DNA of 64,000 nt from JAXDMK01 sp963765955 (lineage in GTDB: Bacteria; Actinomycetota; Acidimicrobiia; Acidimicrobiales; AC-14): NCBI GenBank assembly GCA_963765955.1, contig CAVXYA010000010.1, forward strand, positions 186,001-250,000, read 5' to 3'. The notes under the pieces were generated by a model. That model saw only the letters and a list, made by a program, of their open reading frames with translations. It was not told the origin of the DNA and did no database searches. The translations under genes and the position numbers were made by a program. This document shows, one piece after another, positions 18,408-27,308 of the stretch; the stretch's first letter is position 1; each line of letters begins with the position of its first letter.

Positions 18408-19145
18408 CTAGCCGCGCTTGGCCATCGCCTCCTTGTCCCGGGTGTGGAGCTGGTAGACGAGCAGGCCGAAGATCAGGGCCGACGAGATCGTGGCCACGGC
18501 CGGATTGAGCCGCTTGTGGCCGAGGTCCCGGATGAGGAGGGCGCTGTACACCGGCGCCGCCGGATCGGCCCGGGGGATCGGGGGGGCCGCCCCCGGCGTC
18601 GCCTCCTGCTTCACCACCGGCTGGACCTGCACCAGCAGGTAGTGGGGCTTGTGGAGGATGTCGATGGGCCGGAAGGTGGGCAGGCCGAAGGGGGCGTAGG
18701 TCTCGCCGCCCTTGGCCGCCGCCCCCACCACGATGTAGTCGGTCGCCGACTGGAACAGGCCGCCTTCTTCCCGGGTGAGGTCGCCGTCGACGACGGGCTG
18801 GGCGTCGGCCACCTCGGGATCGGTCACCTCGAGCTTGTCCCAGCCGTCCGGGTAGTCGGCCAGCTGGCCCTGCCGCGACTGGGTCGGGTCACCGGTGACG
18901 ACCGTCACCGGCACCCACACCGGTGACGGCCCCTGGGGACCGATCCCGTAGGCCCACCACACCATGCCGATGATGACCATGAAACCGGACAGCCCGCAGG
19001 CCGCCAGCTGGAACCCGAGCCGGGCGCCGGTGTTGGTGGCCAGGATGAGGTACACCGACCCGGGCAGGATGAGCACCGCCAGCAGGACGTAGAGCCCACC
19101 CTTGATGTTCGGTTCCCATGTCAGCGCCGCCTGGAGGATGTCCAT
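18408..19145 (-). CDS. bc-complex-associated membrane protein of unknown function
   Basis: This 245-residue protein has two membrane helices near the N terminus (about 12-65), a long soluble middle part (about 75-205) and one C-terminal helix (about 215-235). I do not recognise a named family. The start ATG at 19143-19145 overlaps the cytochrome c stop by one base, giving a length that fits the preceding gene; the rest of the open frame upstream is a shadow. Its place between the cytochrome c subunit and nuoA, with tight coupling, suggests a role as an accessory subunit or assembly factor of the bc complex. That role is inferred only from position. Confidence 0.8.
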   Translation of the reverse strand: MDILQAALTWEPNIKGGLYVLLAVLILPGSVYLILATNTGARLGFQLAACGLSGFMVIIGMVWWAYGIGPQGPSPVWVPVTVVTGDPTQSRQGQLADYPDGWDKLEVTDPEVADAQPVVDGDLTREEGGLFQSATDYIVVGAAAKGGETYAPFGLPTFRPIDILHKPHYLLVQVQPVVKQEATPGAAPPIPRADPAAPVYSALLIRDLGHKRLNPAVATISSALIFGLLVYQLHTRDKEAMAKRG

Positions 19146-20140
19146 CAGAGTGTCCGCTCGTAGTCGACGACGGCTTGGATCTGCTCCGCGGTGAGCGTGT
19201 TCTCGAAGAACGGCATGACTCCCTCGCTGACGCCGCGGACACCGTAAAGCTGTCCGTACTCCACGGTCTTGGCCACCCAGTCGATGTGCTTGTCGATGGC
19301 GGGGAACTGGCGGGTGGTGGCCTGGCCGGTGAGCGAGGGGCCGAAGGCGCCACCGCCGGCCGGCCCGGACTCGCCGTAGGAGGAGCCTTCGGTGTGGCAG
19401 CGGGCGCAGAAGCCCTCGAAGATCTTGGTGCCGTCGGTGCCGTACTGGGCCAGGTTGGCTTCCTTGACCTCGGCCGGATCGAGGGCGATGTGCTCCAGGT
19501 AGGCGATGAGGTCGTCGATCTGCTGGTCGTTCATGGGCCCGCCGCCCTCGACGCCCCACGGGGGCATCGGGGTTCCCGGGCGGCCGTAGACGAGGATGTT
19601 GCGCACCTCGTCCCGGCGGTAGCGGAGCATGACGGTGTCGAGGGCGGGCGCCACCCACTGCACCTGCTTGGGCAGGGCGTCGGGGTTCACCGGGTCGCTG
19701 AGGGTGTAGGGCGCCACCCCGCCCACGCCCTCCACGCCGTGGCAGACCTCGCAGCCGAAGTGGGGCTCACGGGGCGTCGGCGGGTTGCCGGGCGACGCCT
19801 GGAAGAGCTCCTCGCCCCGCTGGACGGCCTTGTTGTCGAAGTACTCGGTGCCCCGGTCGAAGCCGGCGCCCTCCTGGCGGAAGGGCTCCCGCAGCCAGTA
19901 GAGGGGCAGGCCGACGGCGGAGATGGTGAGCATGGCGAACGCCCACCACAGGTACTTGGTGAGCCGTGCGCTCTCCAGGCCGTCGTCGTCGAAGTAGGCC
20001 TTGCGGTTGGGCGCGTGGACCAGCTCGCCACCGGGGTCGTAGGTGCGCCTCGACGAGCTGAGGAGGTAGACGATCCAGCCCGCGGTGAGGGCTAGGACGA
20101 CGCCCAGCCCGATGCTTCGTTGTGAGGCGGCGAGGATCAA
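19145..20140 (-). CDS. Membrane-anchored diheme cytochrome c of the bc complex
   Basis: This 331-residue protein has two N-terminal membrane helices (about 8-27 and 55-75) and two c-type haem sites, CEVCH and CARCH, each in a cytochrome c fold (about 95-205 and 215-330). It would pass electrons from the Rieske protein to a terminal oxidase or soluble carrier, with haems on the outer face. The suggested start is a TTG at 20138-20140 that overlaps the Rieske stop; the open frame further upstream is a shadow of the Rieske gene. Actinobacterial bc1 complexes typically use a diheme QcrC; this protein has that haem number but a different membrane layout (anchor at the N terminus). Confidence 0.9.
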   Translation of the reverse strand: MILAASQRSIGLGVVLALTAGWIVYLLSSSRRTYDPGGELVHAPNRKAYFDDDGLESARLTKYLWWAFAMLTISAVGLPLYWLREPFRQEGAGFDRGTEYFDNKAVQRGEELFQASPGNPPTPREPHFGCEVCHGVEGVGGVAPYTLSDPVNPDALPKQVQWVAPALDTVMLRYRRDEVRNILVYGRPGTPMPPWGVEGGGPMNDQQIDDLIAYLEHIALDPAEVKEANLAQYGTDGTKIFEGFCARCHTEGSSYGESGPAGGGAFGPSLTGQATTRQFPAIDKHIDWVAKTVEYGQLYGVRGVSEGVMPFFENTLTAEQIQAVVDYERTL

Positions 20141-21021
20141 TGCCCGCCGACCGCCCCGATGCAGTGCGGTCCCTCGGACTCCTGGCCGGTGGTGTTGGTG
20201 CCGATCGGCGGTCCGGGGATGACGATCTTGGTGTCGACGACGACGGAGCCGCCCTCGACGGTGAGCACGAAGCGGTCCATCCCTCTCGGAGCCGGACCGC
20301 CCTTCTTCTCCCCCACCCGGTTGTACTGCGACCCGTGGCACGGGCACTCGTACCACTGTGACGTCTTGCACCACGGAACCCGGCAGCCCAGGTGGGGGCA
20401 CTTCTGGTAGAGGGCGACGAAGCCCTGGTCGTATCCCTCCACGACCGCGGCGTAGGCGGGGATGCCTTTGGCCGGGCCGACGGCCTCCTTGGGGTACTGG
20501 TTGATGTAGAAGCGGCCGGCGCCCACGTAGAAGGGCTCCTTCTTGCTGCTGATGGCCTCGATCACCTCTTCGACCTTGCCGGCCCGGATCTTGGCGCCGA
20601 ACCCGCCCGAGAGGGTGGGCCACAGCATGGCGATGCACGCCGCGCCGAACCCGGAGAGGGCCAGGACCATGCTGGTGACGATCCCCCGGTTGAGGACCTG
20701 GCGCCGGGTGACGCCCAGGCTCTCCTCGTCGGGGGGGAGGGCGGGCGGCGGGGGCGGAAGGTGCACGTCCGGCTTGGTGCCGCCCGAGCGCTCGAGGGCC
20801 ACGGCCCGCTCCAGCTCCCGACCGGTACGGGCGGGCGCAGCACCGACCGGCACCGGGAGGCGGTCGCTCTCGGGGGTCGCGTCGTCGGTGAGGGTGGTGT
20901 CAGGGGTGGTGCCCTTCAGGGCGCGGGAGGTGTCCCGCCGGCGGGCGGTGGCGAACAGGAACATCGCCATCATCACGGCCAGCGCGGCCAGGACGACGAG
21001 AAGGGTGGTGGCGTTGTCCAA
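20137..21021 (-). CDS. Rieske iron-sulfur subunit of the bc complex
   Basis: This 294-residue protein has one membrane helix at the very N terminus and another around 130-155 just after a twin-arginine-like TRRQVLNRG. The C-terminal Rieske fold holds the 2Fe-2S ligands CPHLGC and CPCHGS. It takes electrons from quinol at the cytochrome b outer site and delivers them to cytochrome c. A Pro/Asp-rich linker occupies about 90-115. It lies between the cytochrome b C-terminal part and the diheme cytochrome c. Confidence 0.94.
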   Translation of the reverse strand: MDNATTLLVVLAALAVMMAMFLFATARRRDTSRALKGTTPDTTLTDDATPESDRLPVPVGAAPARTGRELERAVALERSGGTKPDVHLPPPPPALPPDEESLGVTRRQVLNRGIVTSMVLALSGFGAACIAMLWPTLSGGFGAKIRAGKVEEVIEAISSKKEPFYVGAGRFYINQYPKEAVGPAKGIPAYAAVVEGYDQGFVALYQKCPHLGCRVPWCKTSQWYECPCHGSQYNRVGEKKGGPAPRGMDRFVLTVEGGSVVVDTKIVIPGPPIGTNTTGQESEGPHCIGAVGGH

Positions 21022-21030
21022 CGTGAGCTC

Positions 21031-21799
21031 CTACAGGTCGAAGAAGACGCCGTCGCGCCACGGGAACGTGAAGTTGAACCCGGGCCCCCGGAAGAAGCAG
21101 CCGATGATCACCAGCACCGCCCAGAACATGAGGAACAGGGTCATGATGGCGATGGCGAGCTTGCGGTCCTCGGGGTGGTTGCTGGGGTTGCGGTCGGTGT
21201 AGGGCACGACCATGAGGCCGAAGATGCCCATGCCGGGGATGGTGACGCCCGCCACCATGGGGTGGAACATGGTGAGCAGCTCCTGGAGGCCCAGGAAGTA
21301 CCACGGGGCCTTGGACGGGTTGGGCGTGAAGTTGAAGTTGGCCGCGGCGAGGAACGGCGCGTTGACGACCGCGGAGAAGACCAGGAGGAACGCGGTCATG
21401 GCCAGGGAGGCCACGAACTCGCCGACCAGCAGGTGGGGCCACACGTGCACCTTGTCGGTGGGGGTGGCCTTGACGTCCTGGATCGACCCCGCCTTGACCA
21501 CCGTGAGCAGGCGCTGGGTGTGGCCCTCGGGACCCTTGGCCACGGGGGCGGGCGCGGTGGCCACCGCGGTGGCCGCGGCCGCCCCCGAGGGAGCGGACTG
21601 CGTCTGGGTGGCGGCCTGGCCGCCGGCCGGCTGGGACCGCTGCAGCAGGTGGGCGGGGATCTTCTCGCCGTCGTCGGCGGGGGCGGACGCGGCCCGCGTC
21701 GCCGGCACCGGGGGCGGCAGCCGGGGGGGCGCCGCCGGTGCCAAGCGCCTCGCGGCGCTCCTGCGATCGGCGGAGAAGGTGTTCGGGAACGTCGCTCAT
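21031..21799 (-). CDS. Cytochrome b, C-terminal part (subunit IV-like; one apparent extra base)
   Basis: This is the C-terminal half of a split cytochrome b, with about three membrane helices and the quinol-site region APWYFLGLQELL. It starts at the ATG at 21797-21799 with MSDVPEHLLRRSQERREALG. The frame is lost at a seven-G run (21723-21729). Dropping one base joins it to a Pro-rich linker, a second copy of the motif (IPAHLLQRSQ), and the membrane part; the total is one base above a multiple of three. The repaired protein is about 255 residues. The N-terminal extension carrying the VPEHLL-type motif is not part of the standard subunit and is shared with the cytochrome c at 23790. Confidence 0.9.
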
Positions 21800-21823
21800 G
21801 TGCTCAAGACCTCCTCGGCGGGC

Positions 21824-22636
21824 CTACAGGGGCCCCGAGATGCCGCCGTCCTTGCGGACCCGCCAGAAGTGGATGGCCATGAAGATGACGATGATGAACG
21901 GGAACATGAGCACATGGAGTACGTACCATCGGAGCAGGGTCTCGGTAGAGATCTCAACTCCGCCGAGCAGCACGAAGCGCACCTGATTCCCGAACACGGG
22001 CGTATAGCCGATCATGTTCGTGCCCACCGTGACCGCCCACAGGGCCAACTGGTCCCAGGGCAGCAGGTAGCCGGTGAACGACAGGAGCAGGGTGAGGGTG
22101 AGCAGGATCACCCCGATCACCCAGTTGAACTCCCGCGGTGGCTTGTAGGCCCCGTGGTAGAAGACGCGGGCCATGTGCAGGAACACGGTGATCACCATGA
22201 GGTGGGCACCCCATCGATGCATGTTCCGCACCAGCAGCCCGAACGTGACCGAGGTCTCGAGCGTTCGGATGTCGGCCCACGCCTGCACCTCCGTCGGCCG
22301 GTAGAAGAACATCAGGAAGATGCCGGTGACGGTGAGGATCAGGAAGAGGAAGAACGACATCCCGCCCAGGCACAGCGTGTAGCTCACCTTCACCGCGTGG
22401 CGCTTCACCTTCACCGGGTGCAGGTGGTAGATGAGGCTGTTCATGACGACGTAGGACCGGTTCCGGGGGCTGTCGGTGTAGCCCTTGCGGAAGATCGAGC
22501 CCGGTCGGAAGATCGACGCCCACGCCTGTGAGCCCCGCACCTTCTCGCCGACCTCGGCCAGCTTCTCGGGCAGGGACGGACGGTGCCCGTTGCCCTCGCC
22601 GTCGCCGTTCCCGTTGCGAGTGAGTCGCTTCGCCAC
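21824..22636 (-). CDS. Cytochrome b, N-terminal part (b6-like)
   Basis: This 270-residue subunit has four core membrane helices and the two bis-histidine haem pairs: histidines in RNMHRWGAHLMVITVFLHM and in RWYVLHVLMFPFIIV plus MAIHFWRVRKDG. The PWDQ-type loop GYLLPWDQLALWAV is present. Together with the following gene it makes a cytochrome b split as in b6f and some bc complexes of Gram-positive bacteria, rather than the single long QcrB of mycobacteria. The first 40 residues are charged and low-complexity. Confidence 0.95.
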   Translation of the reverse strand: MAKRLTRNGNGDGEGNGHRPSLPEKLAEVGEKVRGSQAWASIFRPGSIFRKGYTDSPRNRSYVVMNSLIYHLHPVKVKRHAVKVSYTLCLGGMSFFLFLILTVTGIFLMFFYRPTEVQAWADIRTLETSVTFGLLVRNMHRWGAHLMVITVFLHMARVFYHGAYKPPREFNWVIGVILLTLTLLLSFTGYLLPWDQLALWAVTVGTNMIGYTPVFGNQVRFVLLGGVEISTETLLRWYVLHVLMFPFIIVIFMAIHFWRVRKDGGISGPL

Positions 22637-22646
22637 CTACGTCGTC

Positions 22647-23060
22647 CTAGAACCGCATGCCGTAGGCGTAGCCGTGCTTGCCGTCACGCTGGTGGGCGTC
22701 GCCGTCACGGGCGGCCACGCCGGCCTTGCCCATGATGATCACGCCGGTGGGGCAGCGGTCGACGCACAGGCCGCAGCGGGTGCAGACGTCCTCGTCGACG
22801 ATGAAGACCACGTGGTCGTCGGGGTCCTCACCCGGCCCGGTGGTGTTGAGGGCCTCGGAGATGCTGTCGGTCGACAGCATGTGGATGCACTTCCACGGGC
22901 AGATGTCGACGCAGCCCTCGCACATGATGCATTCGGATTGGTCGATGTGCAGGAACTGCTTGGGCTTGACCGACTTCGACAGCTCGTCGCTGGGGATCTC
23001 CTGCAGGACGTAGTCGCCGCTGAACGTCGGCATGGGCGGGTTGGCGTCGTTTTTTCCCAT
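22647..23060 (-). CDS. Ferredoxin with two 4Fe-4S motifs, in the bc operon
   Basis: This 137-residue protein has two ferredoxin-type motifs, CIMCEGCVDICPWKC and CTRCGLCVDRCPTGV, separated by about 45 residues. There is no membrane segment. It sits ten bases upstream of the cytochrome b gene, so it is probably made with the bc complex and may serve as a peripheral electron-transfer subunit. Its donor is unknown. The frame is intact and the ATG is at 23058-23060. Confidence 0.92.
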   Translation of the reverse strand: MGKNDANPPMPTFSGDYVLQEIPSDELSKSVKPKQFLHIDQSECIMCEGCVDICPWKCIHMLSTDSISEALNTTGPGEDPDDHVVFIVDEDVCTRCGLCVDRCPTGVIIMGKAGVAARDGDAHQRDGKHGYAYGMRF

Positions 23061-23088
23061 CTCAGCTCTTTCCCATCTCAGGCCCCAC

Positions 23089-23544
23089 TCAGGCCTTCCT
23101 CATGACCGGGCGGCCGAACCGTGAGCTCAGCTCGACCTCCGGCGCCTTGCGTCCTCGCTTCTGCCAGACCGACCACAGGTAGATCTGGACGCCGAGGCCG
23201 ACGATGTAGATGAGGGCCGCGATGATGTCGCGGACCGCTTGCGCGTTCACGATGACCCGGCCCGTCCCGCCGAGGTCGGATGCGGCGTTGCCCAGCTTGA
23301 TGCCGTCGCCGGAGATGCCCAGCATGAGCTTGTCGGGCCGCCAGAGGAGCTGGTTGTCGGCGAACGTGAGCCACTGATGGGGGACGACGCCGTAGGCCAG
23401 GAGCAGCAGGCCGAAGATGAACGTGCCCCCGAGGAACGCCTCGCCCCACGTGATCGGCGTACCGGGCGGCCGGCGCTTGCCGACGGCGAAGACGAGCTTG
23501 ATCCCGGCGATCAACATCAGCGTGGAAACCACTAGCGCGACCAC
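23089..23544 (-). CDS. Small membrane protein heading the bc operon
   Basis: This 151-residue protein has three likely membrane helices (about 2-20, 37-55, 100-120) and a basic C-terminal tail. The family is not recognised. The GTG at 23542-23544 is chosen because GGGGAGG lies five bases upstream; the frame is open to a TTG at 23568, which would overlap the candidate operator. Being the first gene of the bc-nuo run, it may be a small structural or assembly subunit, but this is positional inference. Confidence 0.8.
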   Translation of the reverse strand: MVALVVSTLMLIAGIKLVFAVGKRRPPGTPITWGEAFLGGTFIFGLLLLAYGVVPHQWLTFADNQLLWRPDKLMLGISGDGIKLGNAASDLGGTGRVIVNAQAVRDIIAALIYIVGLGVQIYLWSVWQKRGRKAPEVELSSRFGRPVMRKA

Positions 23545-23556
23545 CGGTACCTCCCC

Positions 23557-23574
23557 TCGTGAACGCAATCACAT
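23557..23574. promoter_or_regulatory. Candidate Rex operator upstream of the bc-nuo operon
   Basis: The 18-mer TCGTGAACGCAATCACAT matches 11 of 14 fixed positions of the Rex consensus TTGTGAA-N4-TTCACAA. It lies between the candidate -10 box and the first start codon, over the expected transcription start, where binding would repress. This is a sequence match only. Confidence 0.5.
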
Positions 23575-23578
23575 TGTA
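23573..23578 (-). promoter_or_regulatory. Candidate -10 box of the bc-nuo operon
   Basis: TACAAT on the minus strand, 29 bases upstream of the GTG start at 23544, is close to the sigma-70-type consensus. No strong -35 hexamer is visible at the usual distance, so the promoter may depend on an activator or another sigma factor. Confidence 0.4.
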
Positions 23579-23660
23579 CTGGGTGACAGCCTTGGAATCG
23601 TCCGATGGCTGGTAGCGGTTCTACCACGGCCCCTAGCCGAGAGACACATCGCGCTCGGGG

Positions 23661-23707
23661 GCGCGCTCGGGGGCCTCCGCCCCCCGAGTCCCCCCGAAAG
23701 TCAAGGG
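23661..23707. repeat. GC-rich hairpin element, copy 1
   Basis: A hairpin CGGGGGC-loop-GCCCCCCG is followed by CCCCCCGAA and TCAAGGG. The same order occurs at 41555-41600. It lies in the divergent region between the bc operon and the cytochrome c gene. Confidence 0.7.
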
Positions 23708-23789
23708 CCGCGCTCGCGGCTGGCGGCGGCGGAGCCCCCCGAGCGTCGGCTTGGCTCGCGGTTGCTGAGGCGGTTTACATTCGGGCGTC

Positions 23790-24428
23790 ATGACCGAGGT
23801 CCCGGAGTACCTGCTCGAACGCTCTCGCGAGCGGCGGGCCGCGCTGGGCCTGGGTGGCGGCGGCACGGCCCCCGCGCCGGCTGGCGGGAGCTCGGGCGAC
23901 GCCGCCCCGGCAACCTCCGAGTCCGCCGCCGCACCCGCCGACGCCCCGGCCGCGGCACCGGCGCCGGCCGCCCCGTCGGCCCCCACCGAGACGCTCCCCA
24001 CCTACGTCGCCCCGGCCGGCCCTCGCAGCGGCATCCCGGTGTGGATGATGCCCGTCATCCTGATCCTCCCGCTGTGGGGCATCGTCTACCTGGGTGCGTT
24101 CGGCGAATCGACATCGGCCGCGGGGCCCGCCTCCGGGCAGGAGATCTTCCAGCGGGCGGGCTGCGTGAACTGCCACGGCGCCCAGGGCCAGGGAGGCGTG
24201 GGCCCGGCTTTGGCGGGAGGGGAGGTCGTCAAGACGTTCCCCAACGAGGCCGACCACGTGAAGTTCGTGTCCGAGGGGTCGTCGAAGCTCAAGGGCCAGC
24301 CCTACGGCGACGCGGCACGGGAGGGCGGACAACGCACGGCGGCGTCGGGCGGGATGCCCTCGTTCGCCGGCCAGCTCACCGAGGAGGAGCTCACGGCCGT
24401 CGTGCTGTACGAACGCGAAGGGCTCTAA
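23790..24428 (+). CDS. Membrane-anchored monohaem cytochrome c
   Basis: This 212-residue protein has an N-terminal motif VPEYLLERSRERRAALG, an Ala/Pro-rich linker (about 25-80), one membrane helix (about 88-105) and a C-terminal cytochrome c domain with the haem site CVNCH and a distal methionine in GGMPSFAG. It is transcribed away from the bc operon and lies about 240 bases from its start. The N-terminal motif is shared with the cytochrome b C-terminal part, which suggests a common partner. It probably carries electrons from the bc complex to an oxidase. Confidence 0.9.
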   Translation: MTEVPEYLLERSRERRAALGLGGGGTAPAPAGGSSGDAAPATSESAAAPADAPAAAPAPAAPSAPTETLPTYVAPAGPRSGIPVWMMPVILILPLWGIVYLGAFGESTSAAGPASGQEIFQRAGCVNCHGAQGQGGVGPALAGGEVVKTFPNEADHVKFVSEGSSKLKGQPYGDAAREGGQRTAASGGMPSFAGQLTEEELTAVVLYEREGL

Positions 24429-24438
24429 AGTCCGGGCC

Positions 24439-25686
24439 ATGGCCGACCACGATGTCCTGGTGGTCGGTGGCGGTCCGTCGGGGGCGGCCTGCGCCTACTG
24501 GCTGGCCGAAGCCGGCCACGACGTGGTGGTGGTCGAGAAGAAGCACTTCCCCCGGGTCAAGACCTGCGGCGACGGGCTGACCCCCCGGGCGGTCAAGCAG
24601 CTCGACGACATGGGCCTGGCTGACGGCCTGGCCGTCGGGGCCCACCGCTTCGAGGGCCTGCGTTCGATCGCCTTCGGCAAGACCATCGAGCTGCAGTGGC
24701 CGGAGCGCCCCGGCTTCCCCCGGCACGGCTACGTCATCACCCGCCACGACCTCGACCGGATGGTGGCCGAGCGGGCGGAGAAGGCGGGGGCGCTCGTCCT
24801 CCAGGGCATGGAGGCCATCGAGCCCAACCTCGACGGGGGCATCCCCCGGGGCGCGGTCGTCAAGGACAAGGACACCGGAGCCACCACCACGATCCGGGCC
24901 ACGTACACGGTCGTCGCCGACGGGGCCAACTCCCGCTTCGGGCGGGCCCTGGGCTGCTCCCGCGACCGGGCCTACCCCCTCGGCATGGCCATCCGGGGCT
25001 ATTTCACGTCGCCCCGGTCCAACGAGCCGTGGATCGAGTCCCACCTCGACGTGCGCGACGCCAAGGGCAACGTCCTGCCCGGCTACGGGTGGATCTTCCC
25101 CCTGGGCGACGGCCGGGTGAACGTGGGGGTGGGCCTGCTGTCGACGTTCAAGCAGTGGAAGGAGGTCAACACCTCCAAGCTGATGGACGCCTTCGTCGAC
25201 TACGCCCCCGAGTCGTGGGGCATCTCGCCTGAGACGTCGCTCGGCCCGCCCACGGGGGGCAAGCTCCCCATGGGGCTCTCCGTCGGGCCGTCGTTCGGGC
25301 CGACGTGGCTCACGACCGGCGACGCCGCCGGCGCCATCAACCCGTTCAACGGCGAGGGCATCGCCTACGCCTACGAGACCGGGCGGTACGCGGCCGACGC
25401 TGTCCACCAGGCGCTGGACACGGGCCGGGCGGCCGAGTTGCGCACCTACGAGGACCGGCTGCGGGCCGAGTACGACCTCTACTACCGGGTAGCGCGGGCG
25501 TTCGTGAAGATCATCGGCCATCCTCACCTCATGCGCATGCTGGTGGGCACCGGGATGCGGTCGCGGACCCTCATGGAGTGGGTGCTGCGCATCATGGCCA
25601 ACCTGCTCCGGGAGGACGAGCGGGGCCCGGCCGAGGCCGCCTACAAGGCGGTGGCGGCGATCGCCCGCCTGGCCCCTTCGCGCTGA
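24439..25686 (+). CDS. Geranylgeranyl-reductase-family flavoprotein, probable menaquinone reductase
   Basis: This 415-residue protein has the FAD-binding motif VLVVGGGPSGAACAYWLAEAG, the family segment FPRVKTCGDGLTPRAV, and the second FAD motif TGDAAGAINPFNGEGIAYAYETG. It belongs to the geranylgeranyl reductase family, which in actinobacteria includes MenJ, the enzyme that saturates one isoprene unit of menaquinone. The position beside bc and nuo genes, and ten bases after the cytochrome c stop, fits a role in making the quinone these complexes use. Lipid or carotenoid side-chain reduction remains possible. Confidence 0.88.
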   Translation: MADHDVLVVGGGPSGAACAYWLAEAGHDVVVVEKKHFPRVKTCGDGLTPRAVKQLDDMGLADGLAVGAHRFEGLRSIAFGKTIELQWPERPGFPRHGYVITRHDLDRMVAERAEKAGALVLQGMEAIEPNLDGGIPRGAVVKDKDTGATTTIRATYTVVADGANSRFGRALGCSRDRAYPLGMAIRGYFTSPRSNEPWIESHLDVRDAKGNVLPGYGWIFPLGDGRVNVGVGLLSTFKQWKEVNTSKLMDAFVDYAPESWGISPETSLGPPTGGKLPMGLSVGPSFGPTWLTTGDAAGAINPFNGEGIAYAYETGRYAADAVHQALDTGRAAELRTYEDRLRAEYDLYYRVARAFVKIIGHPHLMRMLVGTGMRSRTLMEWVLRIMANLLREDERGPAEAAYKAVAAIARLAPSR

Positions 25687-26027
25687 TAGACGTCCCCCGC
25701 GCCCGGTTCGAGGAGCTGGTGGCGGACGCCCTGGACCTCATCCCCGAGGCCCTCGGACGGCAGATGGACAACGTCTGGGTGGCGGTGGAGGAGCGTTCGA
25801 GGGGCGACCACCTGCTGGGGCTCTACGAGGGCGTGCCGTTGACGGAGCGGGAGGCCTACGGCGGGATGGCGGTTCCCGACCGCATCACCATCTACCGGCG
25901 CCCGATCTGCGAGATGTGCGACACCGAGGACGAGGTGGTGGAGGCGGTGCGCACAACCGTGATCCACGAGGTGGCCCACCACTTCGGCATCGACGACGAC
26001 CGGTTGGACGAGCTGGGCTGGGCCTGA
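25683..26027 (+). CDS. Zincin-like metallopeptidase family protein
   Basis: This small protein of about 114 residues has the zinc-peptidase motif HEVAHHFGIDDDRLDELG (HExxH followed by an aspartate) and the N-terminal segment typical of the MTH/COG3824-type zincin family. The cellular substrate is unknown. The frame has no ATG, GTG or TTG near the expected N terminus (VPRARFEELVADAL). A CTG at 25683 overlapping the preceding stop is the best candidate, but an undetected base error could hide a normal start. It converges with hemL, 13 bases away. Confidence 0.8.
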   Translation: MIDVPRARFEELVADALDLIPEALGRQMDNVWVAVEERSRGDHLLGLYEGVPLTEREAYGGMAVPDRITIYRRPICEMCDTEDEVVEAVRTTVIHEVAHHFGIDDDRLDELGWA

Positions 26028-26040
26028 GGCTCGTCGACGC

Positions 26041-27308
26041 CTACTGGGTCTCGGCGGTGGCCTTGGCGGCGGCGGCGGCCAGGTCGACGGTGCGCTCCAG
26101 CTCCTCCTTGGTGTGGGCCAGGCTGGGGAAGAGGGCCTCGAAGGGGCTGGGGGCCAGGGCCACGCCCCGGTCGAGCAGGTGGTGGAAGAAGCGGGCGTAG
26201 CGGGCGCCGTCGGCGGTCTTGGCCTGGGCGTAGTCGCGGGGCTGCTCGTCGATGAAGAAGAGGCCCATGAGGGGGCCGACGACCGGGATCTGGACCGGCA
26301 GGCCGGCCTCGGTGATCACTGCGGTGAGGCCGGCGGCCAGCTCGGCCGCCCGTCCCGCCAGCTGCACGTAGGCGGCGTCGTCGAGGAGGTCGAGGACGGC
26401 GAGGCCGGCGGCGGTGGCGAGGGGGTTCCCCGACAGCGTCCCCGCCTGGTAGACGGGCCCCTCGGGCGCGAGCACGGACATGACGTCGTCGCGGCCCCCG
26501 AAGGCGGCGAGGGGCAGTCCCCCACCGATGACCTTGCCGAAGGTGGAGAGGTCGGGCGTGACGCCGAAGTGGGCCTGGGCGCCGCCGGGGCCGAGGCGGA
26601 AGCCGGTGATGACCTCGTCGAAGATCAGGAGGGCGCCGGCCCTGTCGCACGCCTGCCGGAGTCCCTCGAGGAAGCCGGGGACGGGGGGGACGAGGCCCAT
26701 GTTGGCCGCCACCGGCTCGACCATCACCGCGGCCACGTCGTCACCGATCTCGGGCACCACGTTGTAGGGCACGACGATGGTGTCGGCGACCGCGGCCCGA
26801 GGCACGCCCGCCGAGCGCCGGTAGGCCGAGCGTGGCCAGGCCGCTGCCACCGGCGGCGAGGAGGTGGTCGGCGTGGCCGTGGTAGCAACCGTCGAAGACC
26901 ACGATCCGGTCTCGGCCGGTGAAGCCCCGGGCCACCCGCACCGCCGACATGCACGCCTCGGTGCCGCTGGAGACGAGGCGGACCTTCCGGCACGAGGGCA
27001 CCCGGTTGCGGATGGCCTCGGCCAGGAGCACCTCCCCCTCGGTGGGGGCGCCGTAGGACGTGCCCCGGGCGGCGGCCCGCTGCACCGCCTCCACCACCTT
27101 TGGATGGGCGTGGCCGAGGATCGACGCCCCCCACGACTGGACGTAGTCGGTGTACCTGCGCCCCTCGGCGTCCCAGACGTAGGCGCCCTCGGCCCGGGCC
27201 ACGAAGTAGGGGGTGCCGCCGACCTTGCCGAAGGCCCGGACGGGCGAGTCGACGCCCCCGGGGATGACATCGCACGCCCGCCGGAACAGCTCCTCGTTCG
27301 TGCGTCAA
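26041..27308 (-). CDS. hemL: Glutamate-1-semialdehyde 2,1-aminomutase (two apparent extra bases)
   Basis: This PLP enzyme converts glutamate-1-semialdehyde to 5-aminolevulinate, the last step of the C5 route to haem precursors. The N-terminal part holds VIPGGVDSPVRAFG, GASILGHAHP and SSGTEACMSAVRVARG; the C-terminal part has LLIFDEVITGFRLG and the PLP-lysine region STFGKVIGGGLPLAAFGG. They lie in different frames, joined near 26800-26822, and the first few codons need another single-base change near 27293. The likely start is the TTG at 27306-27308, overlapping the hemB stop as TTGA. The span is two bases above a multiple of three; the repaired length is about 421 residues, normal for the family. 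Confidence 0.9.

Noticed and set aside
18889..18930. Another copy of the GGTGACG palindromic element
   Set aside because: Short GGTGAC/GTCACC matches occur inside coding sequence, but the fixed centre GGCGCC and the spacing are absent.
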